Of a DNA stretch of 64,000 bases, positions 46,441-54,947 are shown one piece after another. Each line of letters begins with the position of its first letter. Within the stretch, counting starts at the first letter, position 1. The notes beneath the pieces are model-generated. The model saw nothing but the letters and a program-made list of their open reading frames with translations, made no database searches and was not told the DNA's origin. Origin of the DNA: Actinomycetota bacterium (GTDB taxonomy: Bacteria; Actinomycetota; Thermoleophilia; Solirubrobacterales; 70-9). Both the position numbers and the translations under genes were made by a program. The stretch covers positions 1-64,000 of the forward strand of contig JAFDWO010000160.1 of assembly GCA_018268415.1 (NCBI GenBank), given 5' to 3'.

Positions 46441-47894
46441 ACCGCCAGATCATCAAGCTGTTCGGCTTCATCGTCGTCCTCTTCGCGATCCTGGTCGGCT
46501 TCACGTCCTGGTGGTCGGTCTTCGACGCCAAGGCGCTGAAGGAACAGGAAACGAACAAGCGGCCGCTCTTTGAGCAACAACAGATCCCCCGCGGCCGGAT
46601 TCTCGCCGCCGACGGCTCGGTGATCGCCAAGTCGGTGCCGAAAGGGAAGGGGACCGGCAGACGGTACGTCCGCCATTACCCGCAAGGGAAGCTCTTCGGC
46701 CACCCGATCGGCTACAGCTTCATGGAATACGGCCAGACCGAGTTCGAGCAGTACCACAACGCCGAACTGACCGGGGAAGAATCGGAATTCGGCACGATCC
46801 TCGACCAGCTGACCGGGCAGAAGCAGGAAGGCGAACAGGTAGTCACCAGCCTCGACCCGAAGGCGCAGGAAGTGGCGATGGGGGACCTCGAAGCGGCGGG
46901 CTACGGTGCCGTGGTGGCGATCGAACCGAGCACCGGAGCGGTCAAGGTGCTGGCCACGAACCCCTCCTTCAATCCGAACGCGATCCCCACCAAGCTCGAA
47001 CAATGGAACCTGGAGAAGGTCAGGGCGCCGCTCTACAGCCGTGCGACCCAGAGCCAGTTCCCGCCGGGCTCGACCTTCAAGGTCGTGACCGCGGCCGCGG
47101 GCCTCGAATCGGGCGTGATCACCCCGGAAACGACCATCAACGCGCCGGGCTCGATCATCGACGAAGGCCACGAACTGGCCAACGACTACAACCAGTCCTG
47201 GGGCTCGATCTCGCTCGACACGGCGCTGACCAACTCGGTCAACACCTGGTTTGCCCAGCTCGGACAGAAGGTCGGCCAGGACAAGCTCTTCTCGATGATG
47301 GAAAAGTTCGGCTTCGGCGCGACCCCGCCGATCGACCTGCCGGAAAGCGAAGTCAACCCGAGCGGTCTCTTTGAAGGGAACGAACTGTTGAGCCGCCGCG
47401 ACCCGGTCGACCTCGGCCGGGTCGCGATCGGCCAGGAGCGCCTCCTGGTGACGCCCCTGCAGAACGCGATGGTCGCGGCCGCGGTGGCAAACCACGGCAA
47501 GCTGATGAAGCCGCAGATCTGGAAGCGGGTGGTGAACGTCGACGGCAGCGTCACCAAGCGGATGAAGCCGACCGTCTACAGCGAACCGCTCTCGGCGAAG
47601 ACGGCGGAAGAGCTGGGCATCGCGATGGAAGGCGTGGTCGACGAAGGGACCGGGACCAACGCGGCGATCTCCGGCGTATCGGTGGCCGGGAAGACCGGCA
47701 CCGCGGAAACGCCGAACAACAAGGAATGCGGCGGCGGTGAAGCGGAGAACCAGGCCTGGTTCATCGGGTTCGCTCCGGCCGATCACCCGAAGATCGCGAT
47801 CGCGGCGACGGTGTCCTGCACCGAACGGTTCGGTGGCGACGTCGCCGCACCGATCTTCCGCGATGTCGCCGAAGCGATCCTGGCGGGCGAATAG
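46437..47894 (+). CDS. pbpA: Class B penicillin-binding protein (PbpA-like transpeptidase)
   Basis: A 485-residue bifurcated enzyme: one N-terminal anchor helix (FGFIVVLFAILVGFTSW), a dimerisation domain with the IPRGRILAADG entry, and a transpeptidase domain with STFK (Ser about 212, Lys about 215), SVN in LTNSVNTWFAQLG and KTG in VAGKTGTAE. It cross-links the strands made by RodA. GTG start overlaps rodA. Exported glutamates are 32 GAA to 7 GAG. The 52-bp gap before the PASTA kinase has GAGGGGAGAGGGG, a strong ribosome-binding region. Confidence 0.94.
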   Translation: MNRQIIKLFGFIVVLFAILVGFTSWWSVFDAKALKEQETNKRPLFEQQQIPRGRILAADGSVIAKSVPKGKGTGRRYVRHYPQGKLFGHPIGYSFMEYGQTEFEQYHNAELTGEESEFGTILDQLTGQKQEGEQVVTSLDPKAQEVAMGDLEAAGYGAVVAIEPSTGAVKVLATNPSFNPNAIPTKLEQWNLEKVRAPLYSRATQSQFPPGSTFKVVTAAAGLESGVITPETTINAPGSIIDEGHELANDYNQSWGSISLDTALTNSVNTWFAQLGQKVGQDKLFSMMEKFGFGATPPIDLPESEVNPSGLFEGNELLSRRDPVDLGRVAIGQERLLVTPLQNAMVAAAVANHGKLMKPQIWKRVVNVDGSVTKRMKPTVYSEPLSAKTAEELGIAMEGVVDEGTGTNAAISGVSVAGKTGTAETPNNKECGGGEAENQAWFIGFAPADHPKIAIAATVSCTERFGGDVAAPIFRDVAEAILAGE

Positions 47895-47946
47895 ATGGCC
47901 GAACGAACGGATGAAGGCGAAAGAGTGACAACGAGGGGAGAGGGGC

Positions 47947-49848
47947 GTGGCTGAGGTCGAGGTCGGCTCGGTCGTCGACGGGCGCTACCAGGTGCTGGCG
48001 AAGCTGGGCGGCGGTGGCATGGCGGACGTCTGGCTCGCCGAGGACACCCACCTGCAACGGCGGATCGCATTGAAGGTCCTGCACCGGCGCTTCGCCCAGG
48101 ACCGCGAGTTCGTGATGCGCTTCCGGCGCGAGGCCGAGGCGGCCGCCGGGCTGCAGCACCCGAACGTCGTCGGCGTCTTCGACCGCGGTGAATGGGAGGG
48201 CACGTACTACATCGCCATGCAGTACGTGGAAGGCCCGACGCTGAAGCAGCTGATCGATTCCGGGATCACCGTCGAGCAGGCGGTTGCGGTGATCCGCCAG
48301 GTCCTGCAGGCGGCCGGGTACGCGCACCGCCAGGGGATCGTCCACCGCGATCTGAAGCCGCAGAACGTGATCGTCGACCCGGAGGGCAAGGCGGTGGTCA
48401 CCGACTTCGGCATCGCCCGGGCGGGAGTCTCCGAGATCACCCAGACCGGCTCGGTGATGGGGACGCCGCACTACCTCTCGCCCGAGCAGGCGCAGGGTTT
48501 CGACGTCACCGCCGTCTCCGACCTCTACTCGATCGGCGTGATGCTCTACGAGGCGCTCACCGGCCGGGTCCCGTTCGAGGGCGAATCGGCGGTTGCGGTG
48601 GCGATGAAACAGGTCTCGCAGATGCCGCAACGGCCGAGCTCGATCCAGCCGCGGGTCAGCCCGGCTCTGGACGCGGTGGTGATGCGGGCGCTGGAGAAGG
48701 ACCCCGGGCAGCGGTTCCAGAGCGCCGACGCGTTCATCGCCGCGCTCGACCAGGCGATGCGCGAACCTGGTGGCGCCGGCCGCGGGACCACCTCCTTCGC
48801 CGCGCTGCCGCCGGTCGTCGCGACGCCCGAGGAGGAGGGGGAGGACCCCGAGGCCAAGCGCAAGCGACGGCGCAACATGTGGATCATCGCCGCCCTGGTG
48901 GCGATCATCGTCGGTGCGCTGATCGGGATCTTCGCCAGCCGCTCCAACCCCACGACCCCGGTGCCGAGCGTCGAAGGCCGCAGCCTTCAACGGGCCGAAG
49001 AAATCCTCGAACAGCGCGGCTTCACGGTGAACCAGCCGCCCCAGCAGGTGCACCGCATGGTCGAAGCGGGGACCGTGCTCGAGCAGGACCCCTCGCCGGC
49101 GCCGCCGGGGCGAGAAGCGGAAGAAAACTGCTCCTTCCTCACCCTCTTCTGCTCGAAGCCGGCGGTCACGCTGACGATCAGCGTCGGCCCCGGCGAAGGC
49201 ACGGTGCCGCGGGTGAACGGCCTGAGTCGTGCCGAAGCGACGAAGAAGCTGGAAGCCGCGGAATTCGAAGTGGCCACGGAAAACGTCAACTCGGCGACCG
49301 TCGAAGAAGGCGACGTGGTCAAGTCCGAACCGTCCGCCGGCACGGTTGCCACCCACGGCTCGACCGTCACGATCTTCGTCTCCACCGGCCCGAAGCTGGT
49401 CAAGGTGCCGGTGCTGGTCGACAAGCAGCGCCGCCTCGCGGTGCAGGAAATCCGCGCCCGCGGGCTCACCCCGGAAGTCGGCGAAGAGGAAAGCAGCCAG
49501 CCGATCGGCCGGGTGCTGCGCCAGTCGCCGAGCGCGGGCCAGGAACTGGAACCGGGCGCGACCGTGCAGATCGTCGTCTCCTCCGGGCGCGAAACGAAGC
49601 GGATGCCCGGTGTGGTCGGCCTCGAACGCCGCGAAGCGGTGGAAGAAGTGCGAGCCGCCGGGTTGACCCCGGTGGTCGAAGAAGAAGAAACGCGAAACGA
49701 AGCGAAGATCGGCGTGGTGCTGCGGCAGTCGCCGCACGGCGGCACCCAGCTGACGCCGGGGTCCGAAGTGACGCTGATCGTCGGCAAGCGCGCGGCGCCG
49801 ACGCCCGTGGAAGAACCAGAAGAACCGGAAGAAGGGGAAGTCCCGTGA
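47947..49848 (+). CDS. pknB: PASTA-domain Ser/Thr protein kinase (PknB type)
   Basis: Membrane kinase of 633 residues. The kinase domain (about 1-275) has LGGGGMADVWLAED, ALKVLHRR, VHRDLKPQNV, TDFGIARAG and GTPHYLSPEQAQG. A basic stretch and one helix (MWIIAALVAIIVGALIGIFAS) lead to four PASTA repeats that sense muropeptides or lipid II. The first PASTA contains an insertion with two cysteines (NCSFLTLFCS). Glutamate codons change at the membrane: 19 GAG/4 GAA inside, 2 GAG/41 GAA outside. GTG start; the stop overlaps ddl. Confidence 0.96.
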   Translation: MAEVEVGSVVDGRYQVLAKLGGGGMADVWLAEDTHLQRRIALKVLHRRFAQDREFVMRFRREAEAAAGLQHPNVVGVFDRGEWEGTYYIAMQYVEGPTLKQLIDSGITVEQAVAVIRQVLQAAGYAHRQGIVHRDLKPQNVIVDPEGKAVVTDFGIARAGVSEITQTGSVMGTPHYLSPEQAQGFDVTAVSDLYSIGVMLYEALTGRVPFEGESAVAVAMKQVSQMPQRPSSIQPRVSPALDAVVMRALEKDPGQRFQSADAFIAALDQAMREPGGAGRGTTSFAALPPVVATPEEEGEDPEAKRKRRRNMWIIAALVAIIVGALIGIFASRSNPTTPVPSVEGRSLQRAEEILEQRGFTVNQPPQQVHRMVEAGTVLEQDPSPAPPGREAEENCSFLTLFCSKPAVTLTISVGPGEGTVPRVNGLSRAEATKKLEAAEFEVATENVNSATVEEGDVVKSEPSAGTVATHGSTVTIFVSTGPKLVKVPVLVDKQRRLAVQEIRARGLTPEVGEEESSQPIGRVLRQSPSAGQELEPGATVQIVVSSGRETKRMPGVVGLERREAVEEVRAAGLTPVVEEEETRNEAKIGVVLRQSPHGGTQLTPGSEVTLIVGKRAAPTPVEEPEEPEEGEVP

Positions 49849-50810
49849 GGATCGTGGTGTTGAGCGGTGGTCGCTCCTCCGAGCACGAGGTCTCGCTCGG
49901 GTCGGCCGCCGCGGTGATGAAAGGGTTGGAAGAAGCCGGCCACCAGGTGGTCGAGGTACGGATCGGCCGTGATGGGGGATGGAGTGCCGGCGGTGACGCG
50001 GTGGAGCTCACCCCCGGCGCCGGGCTGCTCGACGCCGAGGTCGTCTTCCCCGTCCTCCACGGGCCCTTCGGCGAGGACGGCAGCATGCAGGGCCTGCTGG
50101 AGATGCTCGACGTCCCTTACGTCGGCTCCGACGTCCTGGCCTCGGCGACCTGCATGGACAAGCTGACCCTGAAGCGGCTGCTGGCCGGGCAGGGGATCCC
50201 TCAGGTCGACTTCGTCGAGGTCGGCGAGGAGGGCTGGCGGGAGCGCTGCGCCGAGCTGGGGTCGCCGCTCTGGGTCAAGCCCTCGCGGATGGGCTCCAGC
50301 GTCGGCATCACCCGGATCGAGGACCTCGCCGCGCTCGACGGGGCGGTGGAGACGGCACTGCGGCACGACCCGCGGGTGATCGTCGAGGCCTCCGCCCACG
50401 GGCGCGAGATCGAGTGCTCGGTGCTCGGCAACGAGGACCCGCGGACCTCGATGCCGGGCGAGATCCTCGCCCACGCCGAGTGGTACGACTACGAGGCGAA
50501 GTACGCCGAGGGCGGCATGGACCTGGCGGTGCCGGCGCCGATCTCGGAGATCGAGACGGCGCGGGTGCGCGAGCTCGCCGCCGAGGTCTTCCGCCTGGCC
50601 GGCTGCTCTGGCCTGGCCCGTTGCGACTTCTTCGTCGAGCCCGACGGCTCGGTGCTCGTCAACGAGCTCAACACGATGCCCGGCTTCACCGAGACGAGCG
50701 TCTACGCGAAGCTGCTCGAGGCCGACGGCCTCGCCTACCCTGATCTCTGCGATCGCCTTGTCGCCCTGGCGATCGAGCGCTACGAGCGCGTCCGCTCACA
50801 CGAGTTCTGA
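49845..50810 (+). CDS. ddlA: D-alanine--D-alanine ligase (second copy, canonical)
   Basis: ATP-grasp ligase of 321 residues with textbook blocks: VLSGGRSSEHEVSLGSAAAV, VFPVLHGPFGEDGSMQGLLE, PLWVKPSRMGSSVGITRI, REIECSVLGN and VNELNTMPGFTETSVYAKL. GTG overlaps the PASTA kinase stop, so wall sensing and precursor supply are translationally linked. In contrast to the exported half of the kinase just upstream, its glutamates are 33 GAG to 2 GAA. It converges with the kinase at 50812, with one base between stops. The better-conserved substrate loop suggests this is the housekeeping ligase. Confidence 0.95.
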   Translation: MRIVVLSGGRSSEHEVSLGSAAAVMKGLEEAGHQVVEVRIGRDGGWSAGGDAVELTPGAGLLDAEVVFPVLHGPFGEDGSMQGLLEMLDVPYVGSDVLASATCMDKLTLKRLLAGQGIPQVDFVEVGEEGWRERCAELGSPLWVKPSRMGSSVGITRIEDLAALDGAVETALRHDPRVIVEASAHGREIECSVLGNEDPRTSMPGEILAHAEWYDYEAKYAEGGMDLAVPAPISEIETARVRELAAEVFRLAGCSGLARCDFFVEPDGSVLVNELNTMPGFTETSVYAKLLEADGLAYPDLCDRLVALAIERYERVRSHEF

Positions 50811-50811
50811 G

Positions 50812-52344
50812 CTATTCGAACAGCTTGATGTCCGAGATTTCGACCTGGTAGCGACCTTCCTGGTCGCTCGCGGGCGAAGCCTTGGTGAACCAGATCAGGA
50901 AGTATTTGGCGGCCTGGCCGAGGTGGAGCTGCACTTCTTCTTCCTTGGCGGCGCCGGTGACCTCGCCGACCTGTTCTCCCCATTCTTCGATTTCGCCGGG
51001 TGGGCCCGCGGCGGCGGCGAAGATCTGGGCGTCCCAGCCGGGGGTGGGGGAGCGGATGATCATCTTTTCCGGCGTCGCGTCGGCCTTCGCCGTGACGTAG
51101 ATGCCGACGCCGGGGTCCGGACCGGTCTTCGTGCCTTCGAAGGTTTCGGAGTCGTAGTGCTCGGTCGACCAGGCGGTTTCTTCGCTGCCGTCGATCACGT
51201 TGCGCGCCAGCGCGTCGTTCTCGTGTTCGTCGCCCTCCGGGTCGTAGGCGGTGGCCGCTTCGAGCGCCACCGGGGACCCCGTGGAAGGCTTCGGTTCCTT
51301 GTTTTCGTTCTTGCCGACGATCGGCGTGTTGCCGCTGCCGATCAGCTGGGTCGCGAGGAGGACGGCCGCGGCGATCAGCACCACCGCCGCGATCGCCGCC
51401 CACGACCAGCGCGCCCGGGAGGACAGCTTGCGTTTGGCCGGCGGCACCGCCTCCAGCACGGTGGTCGCCTCGCCGGTGGTCGAGCCCGCTCGCGCCGCCT
51501 CGACCTCGAGCGCGGTGGAGAGGTCGTCGATCATCTCGCCGATCTCGGCATAACGCTGCGTGGGGTCCTTGGCCGTCGCCCGCTCGACCACCAACGCCGT
51601 GGCCGCCGAGATTTCGGGCCGGTCGCCCTGCACGTCGGGCAGCTCTTCGTTGACGTGTTTCATCGCCACCCCGACCTGGCTGTCGGCCTGGAAGGGGACG
51701 TGGCCGGTCAGCATCTCGAAGAGGACGACGCCGAGCGAGTAGATGTCGGAGCGCTGGTCGGCGCCGCGGCCCATCGCCTGCTCGGGGGCGACGTAATCGG
51801 TGGTGCCGAGCACCCGCCCGGTCGCGGTCAGCCCGTCCTTTTCGAGCTGGCGGGAGATGCCGAAGTCGGTCAGCTTGGCGCGTCCCTCGCCATCGATCAG
51901 GACGTTTTGCGGCTTGATGTCCCGGTGGACCATCCGGCGCGCGTGGGCGACGGTCAGCCCGCGGGCGATCTCGATCGCGTAGGCGAGGGCCTCCTGCACG
52001 TCGAGCGCCCCGACCCGGTTGATCCGCGCCTTCAGCGTCTCCCCTTCGACGTATTCGAAGACGATGTAGGGGTAGCCGCCGTCCTCGCCCGCATCGATCA
52101 CGGCAACCACGTTGGGGTGGGAGATCTTGGCCACCGCGCGGGCCTCCTGGCGGAAGCGCTCCAGCTGGTCGGCCTGCTCGGACATCTCCCGGTGCATGAC
52201 CTTAACCGCCACCGGCCGGTCGAGGGTCGTATCGCGGGCCAGGTAGACCGTCGACATGCCGCCCGAGCCGAGTTTCGCCTCCAGCCGATAGCGGCCGGAG
52301 AGCACGGTGCCGATCATCTTCGAGCTGGTGGGGCGGTCGGGCAT
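50812..52344 (-). CDS. Ser/Thr protein kinase with exported discoidin (F5/8 type C)-like domain
   Basis: A 510-residue kinase. The kinase domain has LGSGGMSTVYLARD, AVKVMHRE, VHRDIKPQNVLID, DFGISRQ and GTTDYVAPEQAMG; then one helix (WAAIAAVVLIAAAVLLATQLI) and an exported domain of about 150 residues with ARNVIDGSEETAWSTEHY and the terminal YQVEISDIKLFE, the pattern of F5/8 type C sugar/lipid-binding domains. So it probably senses a surface glycan and not muropeptides. Glutamates are 20 GAG/5 GAA inside and 4 GAG/19 GAA outside. ATG 52344. It converges on the pknB-ddl cluster. Confidence 0.92.
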   Translation of the reverse strand: MPDRPTSSKMIGTVLSGRYRLEAKLGSGGMSTVYLARDTTLDRPVAVKVMHREMSEQADQLERFRQEARAVAKISHPNVVAVIDAGEDGGYPYIVFEYVEGETLKARINRVGALDVQEALAYAIEIARGLTVAHARRMVHRDIKPQNVLIDGEGRAKLTDFGISRQLEKDGLTATGRVLGTTDYVAPEQAMGRGADQRSDIYSLGVVLFEMLTGHVPFQADSQVGVAMKHVNEELPDVQGDRPEISAATALVVERATAKDPTQRYAEIGEMIDDLSTALEVEAARAGSTTGEATTVLEAVPPAKRKLSSRARWSWAAIAAVVLIAAAVLLATQLIGSGNTPIVGKNENKEPKPSTGSPVALEAATAYDPEGDEHENDALARNVIDGSEETAWSTEHYDSETFEGTKTGPDPGVGIYVTAKADATPEKMIIRSPTPGWDAQIFAAAAGPPGEIEEWGEQVGEVTGAAKEEEVQLHLGQAAKYFLIWFTKASPASDQEGRYQVEISDIKLFE

Positions 52345-52459
52345 CAGCCTGCGAGGGCGGGAAGGAAGGTCAAGGGGTCAATATTGTCGAGCACGTTCGG
52401 TAGTGATTCGCTGCCACGGGGACCCTGCCTGCACGTGGTCGTGCGCTGCCAAACCCGAC

Positions 52460-53464
52460 TCAGCGGGCGACGTGGCCGGCGTCGTCGGTGACTCGGCCGA
52501 TGCGGGCGGCGCCGGGATGGTGGGTGCGCAGCAGGTCGAGGGCGCGGGCCTCGTCGTTCTCGGGGACGACGACGCAGAAGCCGCAGCCCATGTTGAAGAC
52601 CTCGTGCATCTCCTCATCGGCGACGCCGCCGCGCGCGCGGATCAGCTCGAAGATCGGCTGCGGGGGGAGAGGCGCGTCGATCTCGTAACCGACCGGGGCC
52701 GCCAGGCGCAGCAGGTTGTTGACGCCGCCGGAGGTGATGTGGGCGAGGCCGCGGACGTCGACCTCGGAGCGCAGCAGCTCGACGATCGGCTTCACGTAGA
52801 TCACCGTCGGCTCCAGCAGGGCCTCACCGAGCGGGCGGCCGAGCCGGCCCTCCGGGTCCTCGTCCAGGTCGAGGCCGTCGAGGGCCTTGCGGGCCAGCGT
52901 GTAGCCGTTGGAGTGGAGGCCGGAGGAGGGGATGCCGATGATCGAGTCGCCGGGCGCGACCTGGCGGCCGTCGATGATCGCGTCGAGCGCCACCGTGCCG
53001 AAGCAGGCGCCGGAGACGTCGACCCCGTGGACCATCTCGCCGAGCTGGGCGAGCTCGCCGCCGGGGATCTCGATCCCGGCGAGGGTCGCGCCCCGCGCCA
53101 GGCCGATGCCGATCGCCTCGCAGACCTCCGGATCGGCCCGGTCGATGGCGACGTAGTCGAGCATCGCGAGCGGCTCGGCGCCGACGCAGATCACGTCGTT
53201 GACGTTCATCGCCACGCAATCGATGCCGACCGTATCGAGCCTGCCGAGCGCTTCGGCGAGCATGAGCTTGGTCCCGACCCCGTCGGTGGATAGCGCGATG
53301 CCGAGGTTCGGCGCCACCTCGATCACGCTCGCGTAGTGGCCCGGCAGCGGCACCTGCGCCGAGGGCCGGCCGAGCTCGATCTTGCCGAGCGCGCGCACCA
53401 GCCCGGCCACCGCCGAGTCGGCGGCGCCCTGGTCGACCCCGGATCGTGCGTAGGCGTCGCTCAT
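52460..53464 (-). CDS. purM: Phosphoribosylformylglycinamidine cyclo-ligase
   Basis: AIR synthetase of 334 residues, step five of purine synthesis. Conserved segments are STDGVGTKLMLAEALG, CVAMNVNDVICVGAEPLAMLD, DYVAIDRADPE, GIPSSGLHSNGYTLARK, LAHITSGGVNNLLRL and FNMGCGFCVVVP. ATG overlaps the stop of the fic gene (ATGA), so purM is translated directly after a Fic protein, an unusual partner. The 115 bp between its stop and the kinase start contain no gene I can see. Confidence 0.96.
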   Translation of the reverse strand: MSDAYARSGVDQGAADSAVAGLVRALGKIELGRPSAQVPLPGHYASVIEVAPNLGIALSTDGVGTKLMLAEALGRLDTVGIDCVAMNVNDVICVGAEPLAMLDYVAIDRADPEVCEAIGIGLARGATLAGIEIPGGELAQLGEMVHGVDVSGACFGTVALDAIIDGRQVAPGDSIIGIPSSGLHSNGYTLARKALDGLDLDEDPEGRLGRPLGEALLEPTVIYVKPIVELLRSEVDVRGLAHITSGGVNNLLRLAAPVGYEIDAPLPPQPIFELIRARGGVADEEMHEVFNMGCGFCVVVPENDEARALDLLRTHHPGAARIGRVTDDAGHVAR

Positions 53465-54801
53465 CGGCCCGATTCTTTCAGTCGGCCGGCGAGGTTGGCA
53501 GGCGGCTCGTAGTGATGGGGCCGGCCCACCGGTCGGCGGACCAGCAGCCCGCGCCCGGCCAGGTCGGCCAGGTCCGACCGCGCGGTCTCGTGCGTGACCC
53601 GGTTGCCGGCCGCGTGGCCCGCGTAGGTGTAGAAGTGCTCGGGATGGCGGATCGCGTGGCCGAGCAGGGCGACCTGGCGCCCGTTCAGCCCGTCGAAGCC
53701 CGCCAGTCGTGTCTCGGCATCGCGCTGCTCGGCGATCTTCCGTTGCAGGTAGACGTGGAGGTCGTCGATCGCCCGGTCGATCGTGCGCAGCTGGTGGATC
53801 AGGAAGTAGGTGGTGTCGCCGCCGTCGGTCTCGGTCTCCAGGAATGCCCGCTCGTATCGGCCCTGCGCCTTGCGGATCAGCCGGGAGATCGGCAGGTACT
53901 CGGCGAGCCAGTAGCCCCGCGAGTGCATCAGCCAGAAGAAAAGGAGCCGCGCGGTGCGGCCGTTGCCGTCTTCGAACGGGTGGTCGTAGGCGAGGCAGAA
54001 ATGCAGCAGGATCGCCCGCAGCACCGGGTGCACGAACGGCTCGCCGTCGTCCCCTTCGTTGGCGAACCGGCAGAGCGCCGCGAGGCGCTCGGGCAGCTGC
54101 TCGGCGGGCGGGGGGACGTGGACCGGCGGGCCGTCTTCACCGCGGTAGAAGACGACGACCCGGTCCTCTCCCGGCCGCTGCACCCGCCCCGCCCCGTCAG
54201 GGTCGTCGAGCGTCCCGTCGGTGACTACCCGGTGCAGCTCCAGCACCGCCTCGGGGGTCAGCTCGCTCCCCATCTCCTTGACGAGCTGGATCGCCCGGTA
54301 GTTGTTGACGATCATCTGCTCACTGCGATCGCGCGGCTCCCGCCCGCTGCGCAGGAGCTCCTTGGCGGCGACCCGGGAGGTCGTCGCCCCCTCGAGCTGG
54401 CTGGAGCGGATCGCCTCCTCCATCAGTGAGTTGACGATGAACCGCCTTCCCCCGTCCCGCTCGGAGGTCACCACCTCGTCCATCGACACGTCACCCGCCG
54501 CGTGCTGGTCCACCCGGTACAGGTGCCGCAGGACCAGGTCGGGAAGCGTGTAGCCGAACGGGGCGCCGTCGCGGTCGGTGAGCGGCAGGCTCCGCATCGC
54601 ATCCTGGCGGGCAGATTTCAGCCGCAGCCACCACTGCTCGCTGGTCAGGCCCTGCGGTGGCGGTAGCCGCCGAAGCTTGTCCCAGTGCAGGTACCGCTCC
54701 CGATCGGAGGGGAGCGGCGAGACGGCGAGCGCGGAGATCAGTTCGGCGGCGTCGAGCCGGGCGACCAGCTCCTCGGTGGTGGGGGCGGGCTCCAGGTACA
54801 C
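53461..54801 (-). CDS. Fic-domain AMPylase with N-terminal inhibitory helix and C-terminal winged helix
   Basis: Fic protein of 446 residues. The catalytic motif is HPFEDGNGRTARLLFFW and the autoinhibitory S-x-x-x-E-G motif is in IRSSQLEGATTS, upstream of it, as in class II Fic enzymes. The C-terminal part (LNGRQVALLGHAIRHP ... THETARSDLADLAGRGLL) is a winged-helix domain. I place the start at GTG 54801 with GGAG five bases upstream; the in-frame extension to TTG 54879 consists of AT-rich CTTGGA-type repeats with codons foreign to this genome and looks regulatory. Coupled to purM. Targets unknown. Confidence 0.88.
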   Translation of the reverse strand: MYLEPAPTTEELVARLDAAELISALAVSPLPSDRERYLHWDKLRRLPPPQGLTSEQWWLRLKSARQDAMRSLPLTDRDGAPFGYTLPDLVLRHLYRVDQHAAGDVSMDEVVTSERDGGRRFIVNSLMEEAIRSSQLEGATTSRVAAKELLRSGREPRDRSEQMIVNNYRAIQLVKEMGSELTPEAVLELHRVVTDGTLDDPDGAGRVQRPGEDRVVVFYRGEDGPPVHVPPPAEQLPERLAALCRFANEGDDGEPFVHPVLRAILLHFCLAYDHPFEDGNGRTARLLFFWLMHSRGYWLAEYLPISRLIRKAQGRYERAFLETETDGGDTTYFLIHQLRTIDRAIDDLHVYLQRKIAEQRDAETRLAGFDGLNGRQVALLGHAIRHPEHFYTYAGHAAGNRVTHETARSDLADLAGRGLLVRRPVGRPHHYEPPANLAGRLKESGR

Positions 54802-54900
54802 GCTGGCTCCAAGTCGATTCCAAGTTTCTCCAAGACTTGGAATGCTATCCAATTCCAAGTCGAATCCAAATTCTTCCAAATTTTGGATTCGACTCCGAAG
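54802..54900. promoter_or_regulatory. AT-rich repeated operator-like region upstream of fic
   Basis: Nearly 100 bp dominated by TCCAA/TTGGA motifs in both orientations, including the palindrome TCCAAGACTTGGA and an inverted repeat TCGAATCCAAA/TTTTGGATTCGA with a loop of about nine bases (about 54860-54892). The low GC and symmetry contrast with all surroundings and suggest binding sites for a regulator, perhaps the Fic winged-helix domain itself. Confidence 0.55.
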
Positions 54901-54947
54901 CCAGGTCTCTTCCCGAGCGCCGGCTCCCGTGATGCGGTCCGCCAGGC

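Noticed and set aside
52345-52459. Possible small RNA (SRP-like GGAAGGAAGG) between the discoidin kinase and purM
   Set aside because: The GGAAGG match is too short, and the conserved SRP RNA tip loop and stem are absent on both strands.
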